Origin: Atherix ibis
Lineage: Eukaryota > Arthropoda > Insecta > Diptera > Athericidae
DNA: 64,000 nt
NCBI GenBank assembly: GCA_958298945.1
Contig: OY282606.1
Span: 28,121,740 to 28,185,739 of the forward strand
Direction of reading: 5' to 3'
Position 1 is the first letter of the stretch, and every line of letters starts with the position of its first letter. Below the pieces are notes generated by a model that saw only the letters and a list, made by a program, of their open reading frames with translations, searched no databases and was not told the origin of the DNA. The position numbers and the translations under genes were made by a program. This document shows positions 35,894 to 47,702 of this stretch, piece by piece.

Positions 35894-37160
35894 CAGGTGT
35901 ATGAGCTTAAATCCGCTGTTTTTTTAGTCAAAAAAAATATGTTTTTTTTCGTAGAAAGCACAAACAAATTTATTCAAAATACTTTCCCTCGTTAGCTACA
36001 AATTTTTCCCATCTCTCGGGCAATTTTTGGATACCACGCCAAAAAAATTTCTTCTCTTTCGAGGCAAACCACTTATCAAGCCATTTTCGGACGTCTTCGT
36101 AAGAATGCGAGTACTCCTCAGCGAGCGCGTGTCCCATCGACGAAAACAGGTGGTAGTCGGAAGGGGCCAGGTCTGGTGAATAAGCGGGGTGGGGTAGTAC
36201 CTCCCAGTTGAGTGTCTCCAAGTAGTTTCGGACCATTTTTGACGTGTGCGATGGTGCGTTGTCGTGGAGGAAAATCAACTTGTCATGTCTTTCTTGATAA
36301 TCCGTCCTTTTTTCATGCAGAGCACGGTGCAATTTGATCAGTTGTTGGTGGTAGCGGTGGCATTGACAGTTTCACCAGGTTTCAACATCTCATAGTAGAC
36401 GATACCCCCTGCTAATACCACCAAACGCACAGCATCGTCTTCCTTCCGAAGCGATTTGGTCTTGGGAAACATGTTGATGGTTGGCCGGGATCAACCCACG
36501 ATTTCTTGCGTTTAGGATTCTCGGAATATATCCACTTTTCATCGCCTGTCACAATCCGATGCAGGAACGACTTTCTTTTTTGTCTGGCGAGCAAGATGTC
36601 GCATGTGTTTTGGCGTCGCTCATTCTGGCTATCGTTCCATTCATGCGGCACCCATTTTCCGATGGCCCGCAGACGCATGGAAATGGCTGGTTGAGTATCA
36701 CCCAATTGCTCCGCGAGCATTTTTTGCGATTGGGTATCGTCTTCGTCCAAAATAGCCTACAATTGATGGTCCTCAACCTTCCTAGGCCGATTTTCACGCT
36801 TCTTGTCCCACAAGTCAAAATTGCTGTCTTTGAACCGACGAAACCAATCTCGGAACGTTGTTTCCGATAAAGTACTGTCACCATAGGCCTCCATAAGCAT
36901 TCGATGCGATTCGGCAGCCGATTTCTTCAAATTGAAGCAGAAAAGCAGAGCTTCCCGCATATGCTCTTTTTCTAGCACAAAACTAGACATGATTGCCAAA
37001 GGAAAAATGTATGTTGTTGTACGAAATTGCTGACAATGTACACTGATTAATGTTGACAGATGTCAAACTCATAGAAAAAAGTATGGCGTGCCCATGGTAG
37101 CTTAATATGCTCACTCACGCCATCTATGGCCAAACAGCGGATTTAAGGTTATACACCTGG
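35894..37160 (-). mobile_element. family M mariner, full length (copy M3)
   Basis: The left end is CAGGTGTATGAGCTTAAATC and the right end is the inverse ATACACCTGG. TA flanks are at 35892-35893 and 37161-37162. At 1267 bp it is the same length as copy M2. Confidence 0.92.
35970..36990 (-). pseudogene. mauritiana-like mariner transposase, stops and a frameshift
   Basis: It starts at ATG 36990 (MSSFVLEKEHMREALLFCFN). After KVEDHQL a TAG stops the frame. The same frame continues DEDDTQSQKMLAEQLGDTQ, WVPHEWNDSQ and TGDEKWIYSENP (first Asp) to MLCVWWY and another TAG. A single-base loss near 36360 shifts the frame. The remainder, HRALHEKRTDYQ, FLHDNAPSH (second Asp), YSPDLAPSDYHLF (third Asp) and LPERWEKFVANEGKYFE, is then intact to the natural TAA at 35970-35972. 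All three acidic residues are kept. Confidence 0.9.
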
Positions 37161-37164
37161 TATT

Positions 37165-39140
37165 AAAAAATATAAATTATTTTTGTTAGTAACTATTCAG
37201 ATTAATTTTTGGCATTTTTTTATTATGGATTTTTTAGTTACAATGCGTTGAAATTATAAATTGTTTTTATACAATAGTTTTGCACTTTACAACGCTCCCG
37301 ATACCACAGACATCTACATCAACGAGTTTTTGTCGGAAAAAGGGATACCTAGAGTTTCTTATTATCTTTTTTACCTGATCGCAGGATGCCTTCCAGCACT
37401 GTTAGAAAAAAACGAAATAATACTTCTTCTTATATGCATGTGTAGCTATCCAAGGGCATTTTTAAAAAAGATAATATTGATGTATAAAAATTTAAAAAAA
37501 AATTCAGTATCATTACTTTTCTCGTCTTATTTCAATACTAAATATCCTTTTTAAGTACACATTTTTATGTTTTTTTTTTTCAATTAAGATATTCTAAATA
37601 TCTGTTCTCATTTTAAAATTTTCCTATTATTGCATAGAGGAATGAAAGTTTTTATAAAAATGTTTAAATAAAACCACAGGACTACTACTTCCGTTTTATA
37701 AGAAAAAGAAACTATAAACCAATTTTCCGTATTATATATTTTTTGTAAAAAAAATTCCTCCTAACTTTTGAATAATAAAAATACTAACAGAATATTTATC
37801 TTTTAACTATTAAATAGGTTTCATATTTCTTCATCTTTTTTCAATAATCCACAATGTGTTCAATGAAGCTAATATAATTTTTAATTGGTTTATTATGGAA
37901 TAGTCTCAAATTACATACACATTCGTTTAAAATACAATAAAATAATTCATTTGGTAAATTTAATATTATAGATTGGTGGTGTATTGTTAAATAATTATGT
38001 AGAAGAAATTGAATAAAATTAAATTAGATACTTTTCTAAAGTGATTATTTTTTTTTTTTTTAAAAAGGACCTTCATTTTTTTCTATCGAAATAATTACTT
38101 TGCAAATATGAGTACAAGATTTATTAATTTAGAAGATTTATTAATTTACTTTGTTCAGATCAACAATTTTGTAAATAACTTCTTATTTTGATGTATGTTA
38201 CTTGTAAATAAAATAATTAACTCTAAAATTAAAAATGTAATTTCACTGCAATATTATAGAATAAAACCAATGCTAGACAGATGTTGGGTCCTAGTACATG
38301 TGCCATGTAATTTGATATGGTATTTTGAAGATCAGTTTCTAATAATTATTTCAACTAAATACAATGAAAATAGAAATTGACAACTAGGGGACATTATTAT
38401 GAATGAATAAATAAATAATTATACCCGCAACTATTGAGCATATTCTTCACAAGTTTTATGAGCAAATTTTTGCCATAAATGTCAACCAAATGGAAATCAA
38501 ATTGAGGTAAAGGCACTTTTGACCCAGTTCAATGGTAATTCGATATTATATTGGATTATTTTAGGATTTGTTCAAATGGTATCATAATCTCAACTTATTT
38601 ATATACATATTTATTCATAGTAAATTTTCCCTTATTCTTACCATTGTTAAATAGAGAAATGCATTATGAATTTTTACGAAAAGATCATGAAAATTCAGAA
38701 TCTTCGATATGTTTGCAGATAAAGAATCTAAACGCAATAGAACACCCACATTAATTATTGTTCTTACAATAGCCAAACACTTTTCTTTGTTGACAAATGT
38801 CCTGTATTTTTATGGTATTTTCAAGAAAAATAATAATGTTCCGAAATTATCTTACAGTAAAATGAAAAAGACAAATATACCATCAAAGGTCCTTTTGTAT
38901 ATTCGCCTCATAGCGTCACTTTGCGTTTTTTTGCATGCAATTTGGATAATTCAAAGACACTTCAAGCTTTGATTAAACTAAAATACGAGTTTATCTTCAT
39001 TTTGAATTTTATAGTTTTTCTAAAAAAACAAACCTTTGAGAATAAGCAGATGATAATAACTTCTATACTCTATTTATAAAAAATAAAAGAAATCCTATCA
39101 AACGTAAAATAGTTATAGCAAAACTGTTCGAGTATTCAAA
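37165..39140. other. intergenic, nothing recognised
   Basis: Extremely AT-rich. Plus-strand open frames at 37261-37554, 38551-38754 and 38709-38972 are Leu/Ile/Lys-rich and unassigned. Confidence 0.4.
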
Positions 39141-39144
39141 TGAT

Positions 39145-40080
39145 ATAGGATTATTTAGTTTGTGTTAGGAAAAATAAAGTTAAATAATATATAATTAAAA
39201 TTTAGATTTTAATAATATTTTATTTTATTTATTTTGCTTGAATTTTGCCATTATATATATTTTATAAATTTTTCTGTTATCCTACAATAAAAAGTCCAAC
39301 GGCGTCAAATGGCATGAATTTGGAGGACAACTGATATTGCCAAATCTGTAAATTTGGTGTCCTGGAAACTTTTGGAACAATAAAGTAACATTTTGACATT
39401 GCAAAATCCGCTTGTGGTTTTAACAATATCAGCTGGCCATGATCCAGTTTAAAATCTTCAATTTCAAGCCAGAAAAAATGGGTTTATAAATGGGCACATT
39501 GCTCAGAATTTATTGTACTGTTTTCTTCTTCTTCATTTTCAATGAAAATACAAACCAATAACACCTCCAGACCAATATGCACACACCAGACAGTCACTTT
39601 TCGCGGGTACAATGGCTTCTCCATAGTCACTTGTGGATTTTCAGAGCCACATATATGACAATTTTGCTTATTGATATACTCACTAAATAAGATTGGAGGA
39701 TAATATTTTCCTTAGACTTTACCATTATTTACTTTTTATAGGACTTGATCCATTTATGAAAATTTTTGATTGAAGTTTTGCATATTTTCGGATGTAATTC
39801 GGTCATTACTTGATGGCTATTAATTTTTAAATGCTCTAAAATTTGAAAATGGTCTACATAGATACTATTTTTTGCATAGTTTTATAAGTAAAAGTCCAAC
39901 TGTGTCTAGACGCACGATGTTGTAGGCCAATTGACATCACCCAATCTCGAAATTACGACTTCTGCGAACTTTTCGCACAATAAAGTCAAAATATGTCATG
40001 CTGTGCAGGTAACGTTCAATACCACATATTGTCTAAATTAAAATCTTCAAGTTTATTCCAGAAAAACAATCGTAATAAAC
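39145..40080 (-). mobile_element. family T element, rearranged, coding minus
   Basis: The left terminus is degraded (GATTATTTAGTTTGTGTTAG). The SCDLTPLD region appears twice in reverse complement, at AAAAGTCCAACGGCGTCAAA near 39292 and AAAAGTCCAACTGTGTCTAG near 39890. Between them is the EYINKQNCHIWGSENP then QVTMEKPLYP segment (39590-39690). The 3' tail (GTCATTACTTGATGG near 39800) is repeated as well. The copy has a partial tandem duplication of about 600 bp. A different mariner begins 50 bp further on. Confidence 0.6.
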
Positions 40081-40135
40081 AAATTTCAGCAAAATTGTAT
40101 CATTCAAATAAATATTTTTTGGAATGTTTTATTTA

Positions 40136-41210
40136 TTGGGTTGTCCGGAAAGTAATTTCGTTGTTTCCCAACAGAGGACCTAATTGTATTTTTTTACACT
40201 TAAGTCGCATTATCAAATGTATTTTGACAGCTGACATAGCAAGGTTTGCTTGTGTAAAAATTTGATTGATTCTGTACAGTAGTTTTTGGTTGATATCCTT
40301 TTAAATATGGAAAGTGAAAAACCGCATTGTTGGCATATTTTACTTTTTTTACTATAGAAAAGATAAAAATGCTGTTCAAATAAGAAAAAATTATCCAATG
40401 TGTATGGAGAATAAGTGTTAAGTGAGTGCCAGTGCCAAAACAGGTTTGCAAAATTTCTATCCGGCAATGTTGATCTCAAATATGCACCACATTCTGAAAG
40501 CCCAGTTGAAGCTGATGAAGACACAATAAACGTATTGACGAATGCAACCCGGCGAATAACACCTTGTGAGACCGTTGAGAGATTAAATTTATCGAATTCG
40601 ATACCGTCGCATTGACGTTTATGATTTGCTTCTCAAACTCTAAGAAAATAATCCATTTTTGAAGCGTATCATCACTGGGGACGAGAAATGGGATGTCTAC
40701 AACAATGTTAAGCGCAAAAGATCCTGGAGTAGAAAAGATGAACCAGATCAAAGCACTTCGAAAGTCAATATTCATCAAAAAAAGGTTCTGCTATCTGTTT
40801 GGTGGAATTTCAAAAGAATCGTTTATTTTGAGCTTCTACCGAGCAACACAACAATCAATTCTGAAGTGTACTGTCATCAGTTGGACAAATTGAATGATTC
40901 ACTTAAAGAAAAAAGGCCAAAATTGGTCAATAGGAAAGGTATAGTATTCCAACAGGATAATGCGAAATCACATACAAGTTTGACCACTCCGCAAAAGCTT
41001 TTAGAGATTGGATGGGATTTACTGCCATCCAATTAGCATTTGTTCCCGTCTCTACAAAATTTTTTAGACGTTAAAACGTTTAATTCAAATGAGGTCAAAA
41101 ATCACTTGGATCAGTTTTTTACCAGCAAAATTAAATAAAATATTATTTCACTAAAAGAAAATCGCCTTTCATTTTTATAAAAAAAAAAAATTAGTTCCCG
41201 GACAACCCAA
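40136..41210 (+). mobile_element. mariner with TTGGGTTGTCCGG termini
   Basis: TTGGGTTGTCCGGAAAGTAA begins the left TIR. The right end, GTTCCCGGACAACCCAA, is its inverse. TA flanks are at 40134-40135 and 41211-41212. The length is 1075 bp, shorter than a full mariner. Confidence 0.92.
40307..41140 (+). pseudogene. mariner transposase lacking the third catalytic Asp
   Basis: It begins at ATG 40307 but meets stops within 20 codons. CQNRFAKFLSGNVDLKYAPH and then PVEADEDTI follow the usual RFRSGNFDLKDxPRSGRPxxxDED pattern. ITGDEKWDVYNNVKRKRSWS carries the first Asp. VLLSVWWNFKRIVYFELLPS and NRKGIVFQQDNAKSHTS (second Asp) follow in one open frame of about 125 residues. A deletion then removes PYSPDLAPSDY, so the third Asp is lost. 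The tail FPSLQNFLDVKTFNS and KNHLDQFF is still visible. It is related to a mariner group common in ants and bees. The subfamily is not assigned. Confidence 0.85.
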
Positions 41211-41214
41211 TAAT

Positions 41215-42585
41215 TGAAATTATATTGAGATAAACAAGCACTTTCATGAAAATTAGTATAATTTTTTAAATTGAAAATTCAAGAAATTCCCACCAAGCAG
41301 AAGAACGTTTTTCCCCCTTGCGCTTGGGTTAGCCTATCAATGGGCGTTTATTAAAGTTTGCCCTCATATTGGCCTGGAGCTGGTGAATATGATAGAAATA
41401 ATTTTGTAAGTCAATTTATATCTATTTGTAAAATCTACAATATACAATGCACTATTTTCGAAATGGCATTTAATTGAAATATTTAAGCGGATTTATCTTC
41501 AAGTATTCGAATGATTTTTCCTCCACTTTTGCCAACAGACATTTCAACTGCAAGACTCATAACTTTTCGAAATGGAATCAATCAATCAGTGCCTGAGTGA
41601 GATTGGAAGGGCAAAAAAGAAGAGCAAAAAAGGAATAGACATATTAAAAAAGTGTACAGATTACGGAAAAATATCGATGGTTGTTTTCTACAATTTTTTA
41701 GCTATTAAATTGTTTTACTAATACTATGGAAATAGAAAAGTAAAAATTCGAAAATATGCTAGAGGTCGAACCGAAATTGACGACTTATGATTAATTTTCG
41801 TCGAAATAAAAGGCGAATGCTGTTGAAATATAAACTTTAGCAATAAATACGGTTTCAGCTGAAATATTGGTAGACGGACTGCGGACTATTGAATAACAAA
41901 AAAAAAAAAACAAATATTCTACTCGTACTTTGCGGATGAACTGTCCGAAAGGGATTTTTTGCTGAACATCCACTTAATGGTTGGTCATAACAATTTCGCG
42001 AATAGGAACTGAAAACCAGGTACTTATCCTCAGATCAGAAATATGTCTCCGAATGTAAATAAATTTGGTGAAGCTAATATTCATACATGCTCGTATATAT
42101 TGTATATGTTCCGATTAAATGTAATCCGTTTCGATATTGAAAGTTGGAGAATAGGTTTTTTTTAGGGTGGCTGAGATTTGTGCACACGTCCAGAACAGAA
42201 ATTGGTAAAAATAAATTTCGTTTCGGTGTTGTTTCAAACCTGCTTTGAATTTGAACTAAGCAAAAAAATCCTGGTTGGTAGCAAATATGGTTGGTCGTAT
42301 GAATTGTCCTTGGTCAATATAGACGCAGAAATAAGAAAAACTATTGCAAATAAATTTATATGTTTTTAAAAAAAAATTCTCTTAATACAGGTTCAATTAA
42401 ACTATTAAATAACTTTTACTAATACATGTGTTTTTTTTTTAATTTTTAATTACTATTTGAACATTTTAGTGCTGAAATGTATATTCTAAACGGTACGACA
42501 CTATAGTCTATTTGGAGACAAAGGATATCTGGTTAAGGAAATTAAAAGAGAAATGGAAAAGAAAACTGAATTTTTGCAAATAGCG
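41215..42585. other. intergenic, nothing recognised
   Basis: No motif was assigned. The small frames at 41791-41973 (minus) and 42178-42369 (plus) are unremarkable. Confidence 0.4.
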
Positions 42586-42587
42586 TA

Positions 42588-42660
42588 TGTGGAATTCGAA
42601 CCCACGACCCTTAATGGTAGTCCAGAACGCTAATGACTGTGCTACGTTTCTTTGTTTCTT
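42588..42660 (-). ncRNA. tRNA-like sequence, probably a tRNA-derived SINE head
   Basis: On the minus strand TAGCACAGTCATTAGCG (42628-42644) resembles an RNA polymerase III A box. GGTTCGAATTCC (42591-42602) resembles a B box within a foldable T-arm, GTGGG-TTCGAAT-TCCAC. The acceptor and D stems do not pair properly, so it is unlikely to be a functional tRNA gene. Upstream on the minus strand lies a short (GAAACAAA)n-like run. It could be a SINE or a decayed tRNA pseudogene. Confidence 0.35.
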
Positions 42661-42844
42661 TGTTTCTTCTCTTGTTAACGGACCATCAGACATCGCTAGA
42701 CGCTATTACATTCACATTTGGTCGTCTAATGGTCCGGCGAGGTCGGTGAAAACGAAAACAACAAAAAACGAAACAAACACTCATATACCCGAATCCGCCA
42801 TCCAATAAATTTACCTGTTTTAGACATTCCAGAACATAAATATA

Positions 42845-43388
42845 CCAGGTGTATAAGCTTAAATCCGCTGTTGTTTTTTTGTCAAAAAGACACAATTTTT
42901 TTTCATAGAAAGTAAAAACAAATTAATTCAAAGTACTTGTCCTTGCCAGCTACACATTTTTCCCATCTCTCCGGCAATTTGTGGATACCACGCCAAAAAT
43001 TGCGTTGGGTATCGTCTTCGTCCAAAAGAGCCAGCAATTGATGGTCCTCAACCTTCCTAGGCCGATTTGCACGCCTATTGTCCCATAAGTCAAAATTGCC
43101 GTCTTTGAATCGACGAAACCAATCTCGTAACGTTATTTCCGATAAAGCACTGTCACCAGTAAAGCAGAAAAGCATAGTTTCACGCATATGCTCTTTTTCT
43201 GGCACAAAACTAGACATAATTACCAAAGGAAAAATGTATGGTGTTGTACGAAATTGCTGACAATGTGCGCTGATTAATGTTGACAGATGTCAAATACATA
43301 GAAAAAAAGTATGGCGTGCCCATGGTAGCTTGATACGCTCACTCACGCCATCTATGACCAAACAGCGGATTTAAGTTTGTACACCTGG
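42845..43388 (-). mobile_element. family M deletion derivative (copy M4), 544 bp
   Basis: CCAGGTGTATAAGCTTAAAT begins the left end and the right end is ACACCTGG. TA lies at 42843-42844 and 43389-43390. Both TIRs are almost unmutated. The coding part, from ATG 43217, keeps MSSFVPEKEHMRETMLFCF. It skips the KKSAAE helix and resumes at GDSALSEITLRDWF. After LLDEDDTQ it jumps to RNFWRGIHKLPERWEKC. The reading frame stays open through both deletions and runs past the lost normal stop. It could encode about 100 residues with part of the DNA-binding domain and no catalytic domain. Confidence 0.9.
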
Positions 43389-43391
43389 TAC

Positions 43392-44400
43392 ATGCTTACT
43401 CCCCACAGGCCACTATCACGATACCTCTAATATAATTTGTGCCCCTGCATGTTTATTCTCCCTACAAAAGTCCCTAACGCTAACCCACACTCCATACTAT
43501 CGAATATTTAAAGGCATCCGACAACCGAAAAGTACCCAAAAGGTACCGTTTAAAAGTACCCAAAAGGTACTCCATCGTACGTATTTAAGAATTTACACAG
43601 ATCACCCAAGGTATTGATATTAATAATTAGCCTTTGTCTGTCGATGTCTTGCTTCCTGCATGTAACCATTTCTTTTTACACATGATATTGCCAGTGCATG
43701 AATACAGCACATTTTAACCACCTGCCCTCTAAGCCATGTATTGCCACTAAACCATTATTTATTATTGTCCGATCTGCTATTAGTCCCATAATGGAAACCG
43801 TTTTTTTGCTGTGGACTCCTCGGTGAATCTTCATGCCATTCTTTACCTAAACTGTGCTTCCGAAGCGTCTAAAACTGGATTTTTTTCAATGTTATATGTA
43901 AAAAACAGCATCCCTCAAATAACCGACATTTTTCTGCTAACAAATACAGGTTCTTGGCGCAGCATTTTCCATGACCCGTACGCATGGTTTCAGGTCGTAA
44001 AAGTCAGATTTCTAGTTCAAATATTATGCATACGTTCTTTAACTCATTCTTTTAAATAGCCCCGTAGTATAGCTATGCGGCTCCAGACCACTTTTTGAAA
44101 AATTATTCTGCTCGGATCCGTCCGGATAATTTGCTCGAAAAGTCCGTGAATTCGCAAAATTTGCTGCATTCTTCAGAATATTGCGTCAAATTGGCTGCAT
44201 TGGTATGAGCATTGGGTAAGATGCGTGATTCGTATTCGTTGGTGGGCGCACTGGGTTAGATGCGTAAGCCGTGTTTGTGTGTGATTTACATAGTCAGCAG
44301 AACTGTTAACCGTTTACAGGTTTATACAAACACACGCACACACACAATAATTCTAAATTTTTGGAGGCCAAATTAACACAGAATTTATTGAAATTATGCG
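43392..44400. other. intergenic, pyrimidine-rich; short tandem motif and CA repeat
   Basis: AAAAGTACCCAAAAGGTACC occurs at 43528-43547 and again, almost unchanged, at 43552-43571. A CA-rich microsatellite lies at about 44329-44346. The plus-strand frame at 43811-44059 is unassigned. Confidence 0.45.
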
Positions 44401-44405
44401 TTTAC

Positions 44406-44663
44406 CTAAAAACCAAACCTCCTGATTATCTTCGGCCGCTGGGCGTAAATTTTTTTCAAAAATGGTCCAATAGAGGCAAATAGATTCTCAAGAATGCAAA
44501 GCCATTCAGCTTCCACTTTTGTATCAGCGTTCATAGTGCGCTTAGGGTCTCTGCCCGGAAGATCGCCGACTGATCTAGGTCTTTCAAAACGGGTAATTAG
44601 ATTCCGAATGATGTTATCGTTAGAAGATAATCTAACATTAAAATATTGCTGCCATTTTCTCAT
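44406..44663 (-). pseudogene. amino-terminal fragment of a DD41D-type transposase
   Basis: The minus frame reads RKWQQYFNVRLSSNDNIIRN, then LITRFERPRSVGDLPGRDPK and RTMNADTKVEA. This matches the pattern of the amino-terminal helix-turn-helix in DD41D/Tc3-like transposases: KWRxxFNxR...NTIRxLxxxFExTGSVxDLPGRGRKRT. It stops 6 bp before copy M5, so the rest was probably separated by that insertion or lost. The sequence beyond M5 shows no clear continuation. Confidence 0.5.
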
Positions 44664-44839
44664 AGCTTACCAGGTGTATAAGCTTAAATCTACTGTTTGG
44701 TCATAGATGGCGTGAGTGAGCATATTCAGATACCATGGGCAGGCCATAATTTTTTTTATGAGTTTGACATCTGTCAAAAATAATCAGTGTACATTGTCAG
44801 CAATTTCGTACAACAACATAAATTTTTTATTTAGTAATC

Positions 44840-45799
44840 ATGTCTAGTTTTGTGCCAGAAAAAGAGTATATGCGGAAAGCTCTGCTTTTCTGCTTCAATT
44901 TGAAGAAATCGGCTGCCGAAACGTATCGAATGCTTATGGAGGCCTATGGTGACAGTGCTTTATCGGAAACAACATGCCGTGATTGGTTTCGCTGGTTCAA
45001 AGACGGCAATTTGACTTGTGGGACAAGAAGCGTGAAAATCGGCCTAAGAAAGTTGAGATACCTAATTATCAATTGCAGGCTCTTTCAGACGAAGACGATA
45101 CCGAATCATAAAAAATGCTCGCTGAGCAATTGGGTGTTACTCAACCAACAATTTCCATGCGTCTGTGTACCATGGGGAAGATTGAAAAGATCGGTAAATG
45201 GGTGCCGCGTTTACAGATACCCTTGAAAGAGCAGATACCCTGCTGATCCCACCAAACGCACCAAGAAATCGTAGGTTGATGCCGGGCAACCATCAACATG
45301 TTCCCCAAGACCAAATCGCTTCGGACGCCAGACGATGCGGTGCGTTTGGTGGGATCAGCAGGGTATCCTCTACTATGAGATGTTGAAACCTAGGAAAACT
45401 GTCAATGCCCACCGCTACTACCAACAACTGATCAAATTGCACCGTGCTCTGCGTGAAAAAAGGACGGATTATCAACAAAGACATGACAAGTTGATTTTCC
45501 TCCACGAAAACGCACCATCGCACACGTCAAAAATGGTTCGAAATTACTTGGAGACACTCAACTGTGAGGTGCTACCCCACCCCGCCGTTTTACCAGACCT
45601 GGCCCCTTCCGACTACCACCTGTTTTCATCGATGGGCCACGCGCTCGCTGAGCAGCACTTCGATTGCTACGTAGACGTCCGAAAATGGCTTGAAGAGTGG
45701 TTTGCATCGAAAGAGAAGCAATTTTTTAGGCGTGGTCTCCAAAAATTGCCCGAGAGATGGGAAGAATATGTAGCTAGCAAAGGAAAGTACTTTAAATAA
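44840..45799 (+). pseudogene. mauritiana-like transposase, second Asp mutated
   Basis: It starts at ATG 44840: MSSFVPEKEYMRKALLFCFN. One base is missing in DGNFDLWD (about 45010), which shifts the frame. After KWVPR the segment from ELNDRQ through the first Asp (TGDEKW) and its surroundings is gone. In its place is an inverted copy of downstream sequence. The frame from 45335 reads MRCVWWDQQGILYYEML, LIFLHENAPSHTS, DLAPSDYHLFSSMGHALAEQ and LPERWEEYVASKGKYFK. The second catalytic Asp has become Glu (HDN to HEN) and YSP is VLP. It is dead on several counts. Confidence 0.9.
45234..45367. repeat. 29-bp perfect inverted repeat in copy M5
   Basis: Arms at 45234-45262 (GATACCCTGCTGATCCCACC and 9 more bases) and 45339-45367 are exact reverse complements with a 76-bp loop. 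The right arm is the native transposase sequence (VRLVGSAGY region in another frame). The left arm is the inverted copy. Confidence 0.93.
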
Positions 45800-45879
45800 A
45801 TTTGTTTTTGCTTTCTATGAAAAAAAAACGTGTTTTTTGTCTAAAAAACAGCGGATTTAAGCTTATACACCTAGTAAAT

Positions 45880-47215
45880 AATTTATCTTTCATTGGAATA
45901 GAAAACCACACTGCTACAAATACTTAATAAAATAGAAATAACCTACAAAAATCAAAATTTATAAATATTGAAAATGAGTCCTGTATAAAAATTTCTTAAA
46001 TTATTAAAACAATAATGCACTTATTAAAATCTAAAGATTTGATTTGAAAAAAAAGTTAAAAAAAATATTTTTATTCATCATAGATGAATTAGTAAAAAAA
46101 AATAACGATATCGATATTTATGAGAATTGATCTTGCTTCGATTATTTGGAAAAGTATAGAATATTTTTAAGGTGTACCATTCATATCAATCAAGTGGATG
46201 CATTTTTCATGCATGAAACTGACGATAATAACAATCTAAGTGAACTGGTTTGGTAATATGTACGATTTGCCCTTTTCAAAATATGGGGTTGCATATTATT
46301 GTATTCCTACATCCCTTAAAGGCAAATAATATCCTAAAGGAGTTCACCAATTCCACCGCCTCTAGGATTAGGTGTAAAATGAAGGAAGAAATCAAGTTAT
46401 ATGGTACAATATCCTTGCTGATGATGATTGTTATGATTCCGAAAGCGTATTTATATTATTTTTTTTCGCACACGATGCAAATGCAAGCAGTCGAATGCAT
46501 ATCGATAGTAATTGGTTGTTTTCGCAGAAAAATGTTTCCGGGTGTAAACAAGTGTAAATAAAAATTAATGGTGCATTACATGGAATCAAATCATATCGAA
46601 TAGAGTCACACTTGGAAGAACTTGCATTTGCTGGCTGGAATTTTGAGAGCGAAAACTCTTTCAAAATACATATTATTCTACTTCTTCTCTTCGTGTCCTT
46701 TTTTATTCTAGGATAATTTTATTTTTCAAATTTTTTATTTGGTTTTTATGATTTCGCAAACCTTCCGATACGACTAAATCTTTAGTATGAGAATTTCGAA
46801 CGTTTTTTTAATGTTTATTTATTTTTCTTCTAATTCTAATTTATATTGCACATGATTTGATTTATTAATTTTTTACTATTCTATTTTATTAAATGTAAAT
46901 TATAGTCATGTGAATTTATTTTTTAACTTTACTAGTAGATAAAAATTATAAAAAAATCATTTGGAAAGAAAATTTTTTAATGGTTGTGATTTCTTGTTGA
47001 ATATTAATAAATTGTCCTTAACAAAGATGTAAGTTATTATTTCTTAACCTTTCTGTCAATAATCGGTTATATTATCGGTAATTATGAAATGAAATAAAAA
47101 TCCCATAAAATAGTCGCATTGTTCATTTAGTAAACTGCAATTTACTTTTTATAATTTTTCTGATATTTAATCTTAGAATGAAATTTAAAGTCAACGATGC
47201 GCTTGTTAAATAACC
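45880..47215. other. intergenic, nothing recognised
   Basis: AT-rich. A plus-strand frame at 46250-46561 has no recognisable domain. Confidence 0.4.
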
Positions 47216-47702
47216 AGCTTTGTTGGGTACCGCATTCATATCAAAAGAGTATTCGCACTAAAAGTCACTCCAATTTCGCCTCCGAATTGTTGTTACTATT
47301 GATACGTTCTTATTTAAACTTAATGTAGCATGTGTATACTGTCCTCCCATCAAAACCATAACTGGTTCCGACTTTTTATCCTTCCTACACTCACTTCGAG
47401 CCTCGTTCCTCGTGGGTGGTGATCACCCTCATACCAAATAGCTTCTCCTCCAAATCTAACATACTGGCAAACTTCTACTTCAAAACAACCTGATAGCCTC
47501 GATTACTTCATTCGCACTCCTTCAATTACCATGAATTGTAGTATTGAAACTCTTTCCGATTTAAACTCTGATCATAGTCCTGTTCTCCTTAACCTTAATT
47601 CTAAGTCAATCTTAAAGACTGTTCATCCTAGGCTCATAATTGTCAAAATAGTTTCGAACATACGAGTATGTTAATAAATTAGACCAACAGATTGACTTAA
47701 AA

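Larger units (their letters stand above)
44670..45874 (+). mobile_element. family M mariner, rearranged (copy M5)
   Basis: CCAGGTGTATAAGCTTAAAT begins the left end and the right end is ATACACCTAG. TA flanks are at 44668-44669 and 45875-45876. The length is 1205 bp. Confidence 0.92.

Noticed and set aside
42588..42660. Functional tRNA gene
   Set aside because: The T-arm and boxes are plausible, but the acceptor and D stems do not pair. Kept only as a SINE or pseudogene candidate.
43392..44060. LINE fragment in the pyrimidine-rich stretch
   Set aside because: Composition resembled the Jockey-like pieces, but no RT or endonuclease block could be found in any frame.
46250..46561. 103-residue plus-strand frame as a gene
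   Set aside because: Hydrophobic, low-complexity content typical of AT-rich frames; no supporting signals.
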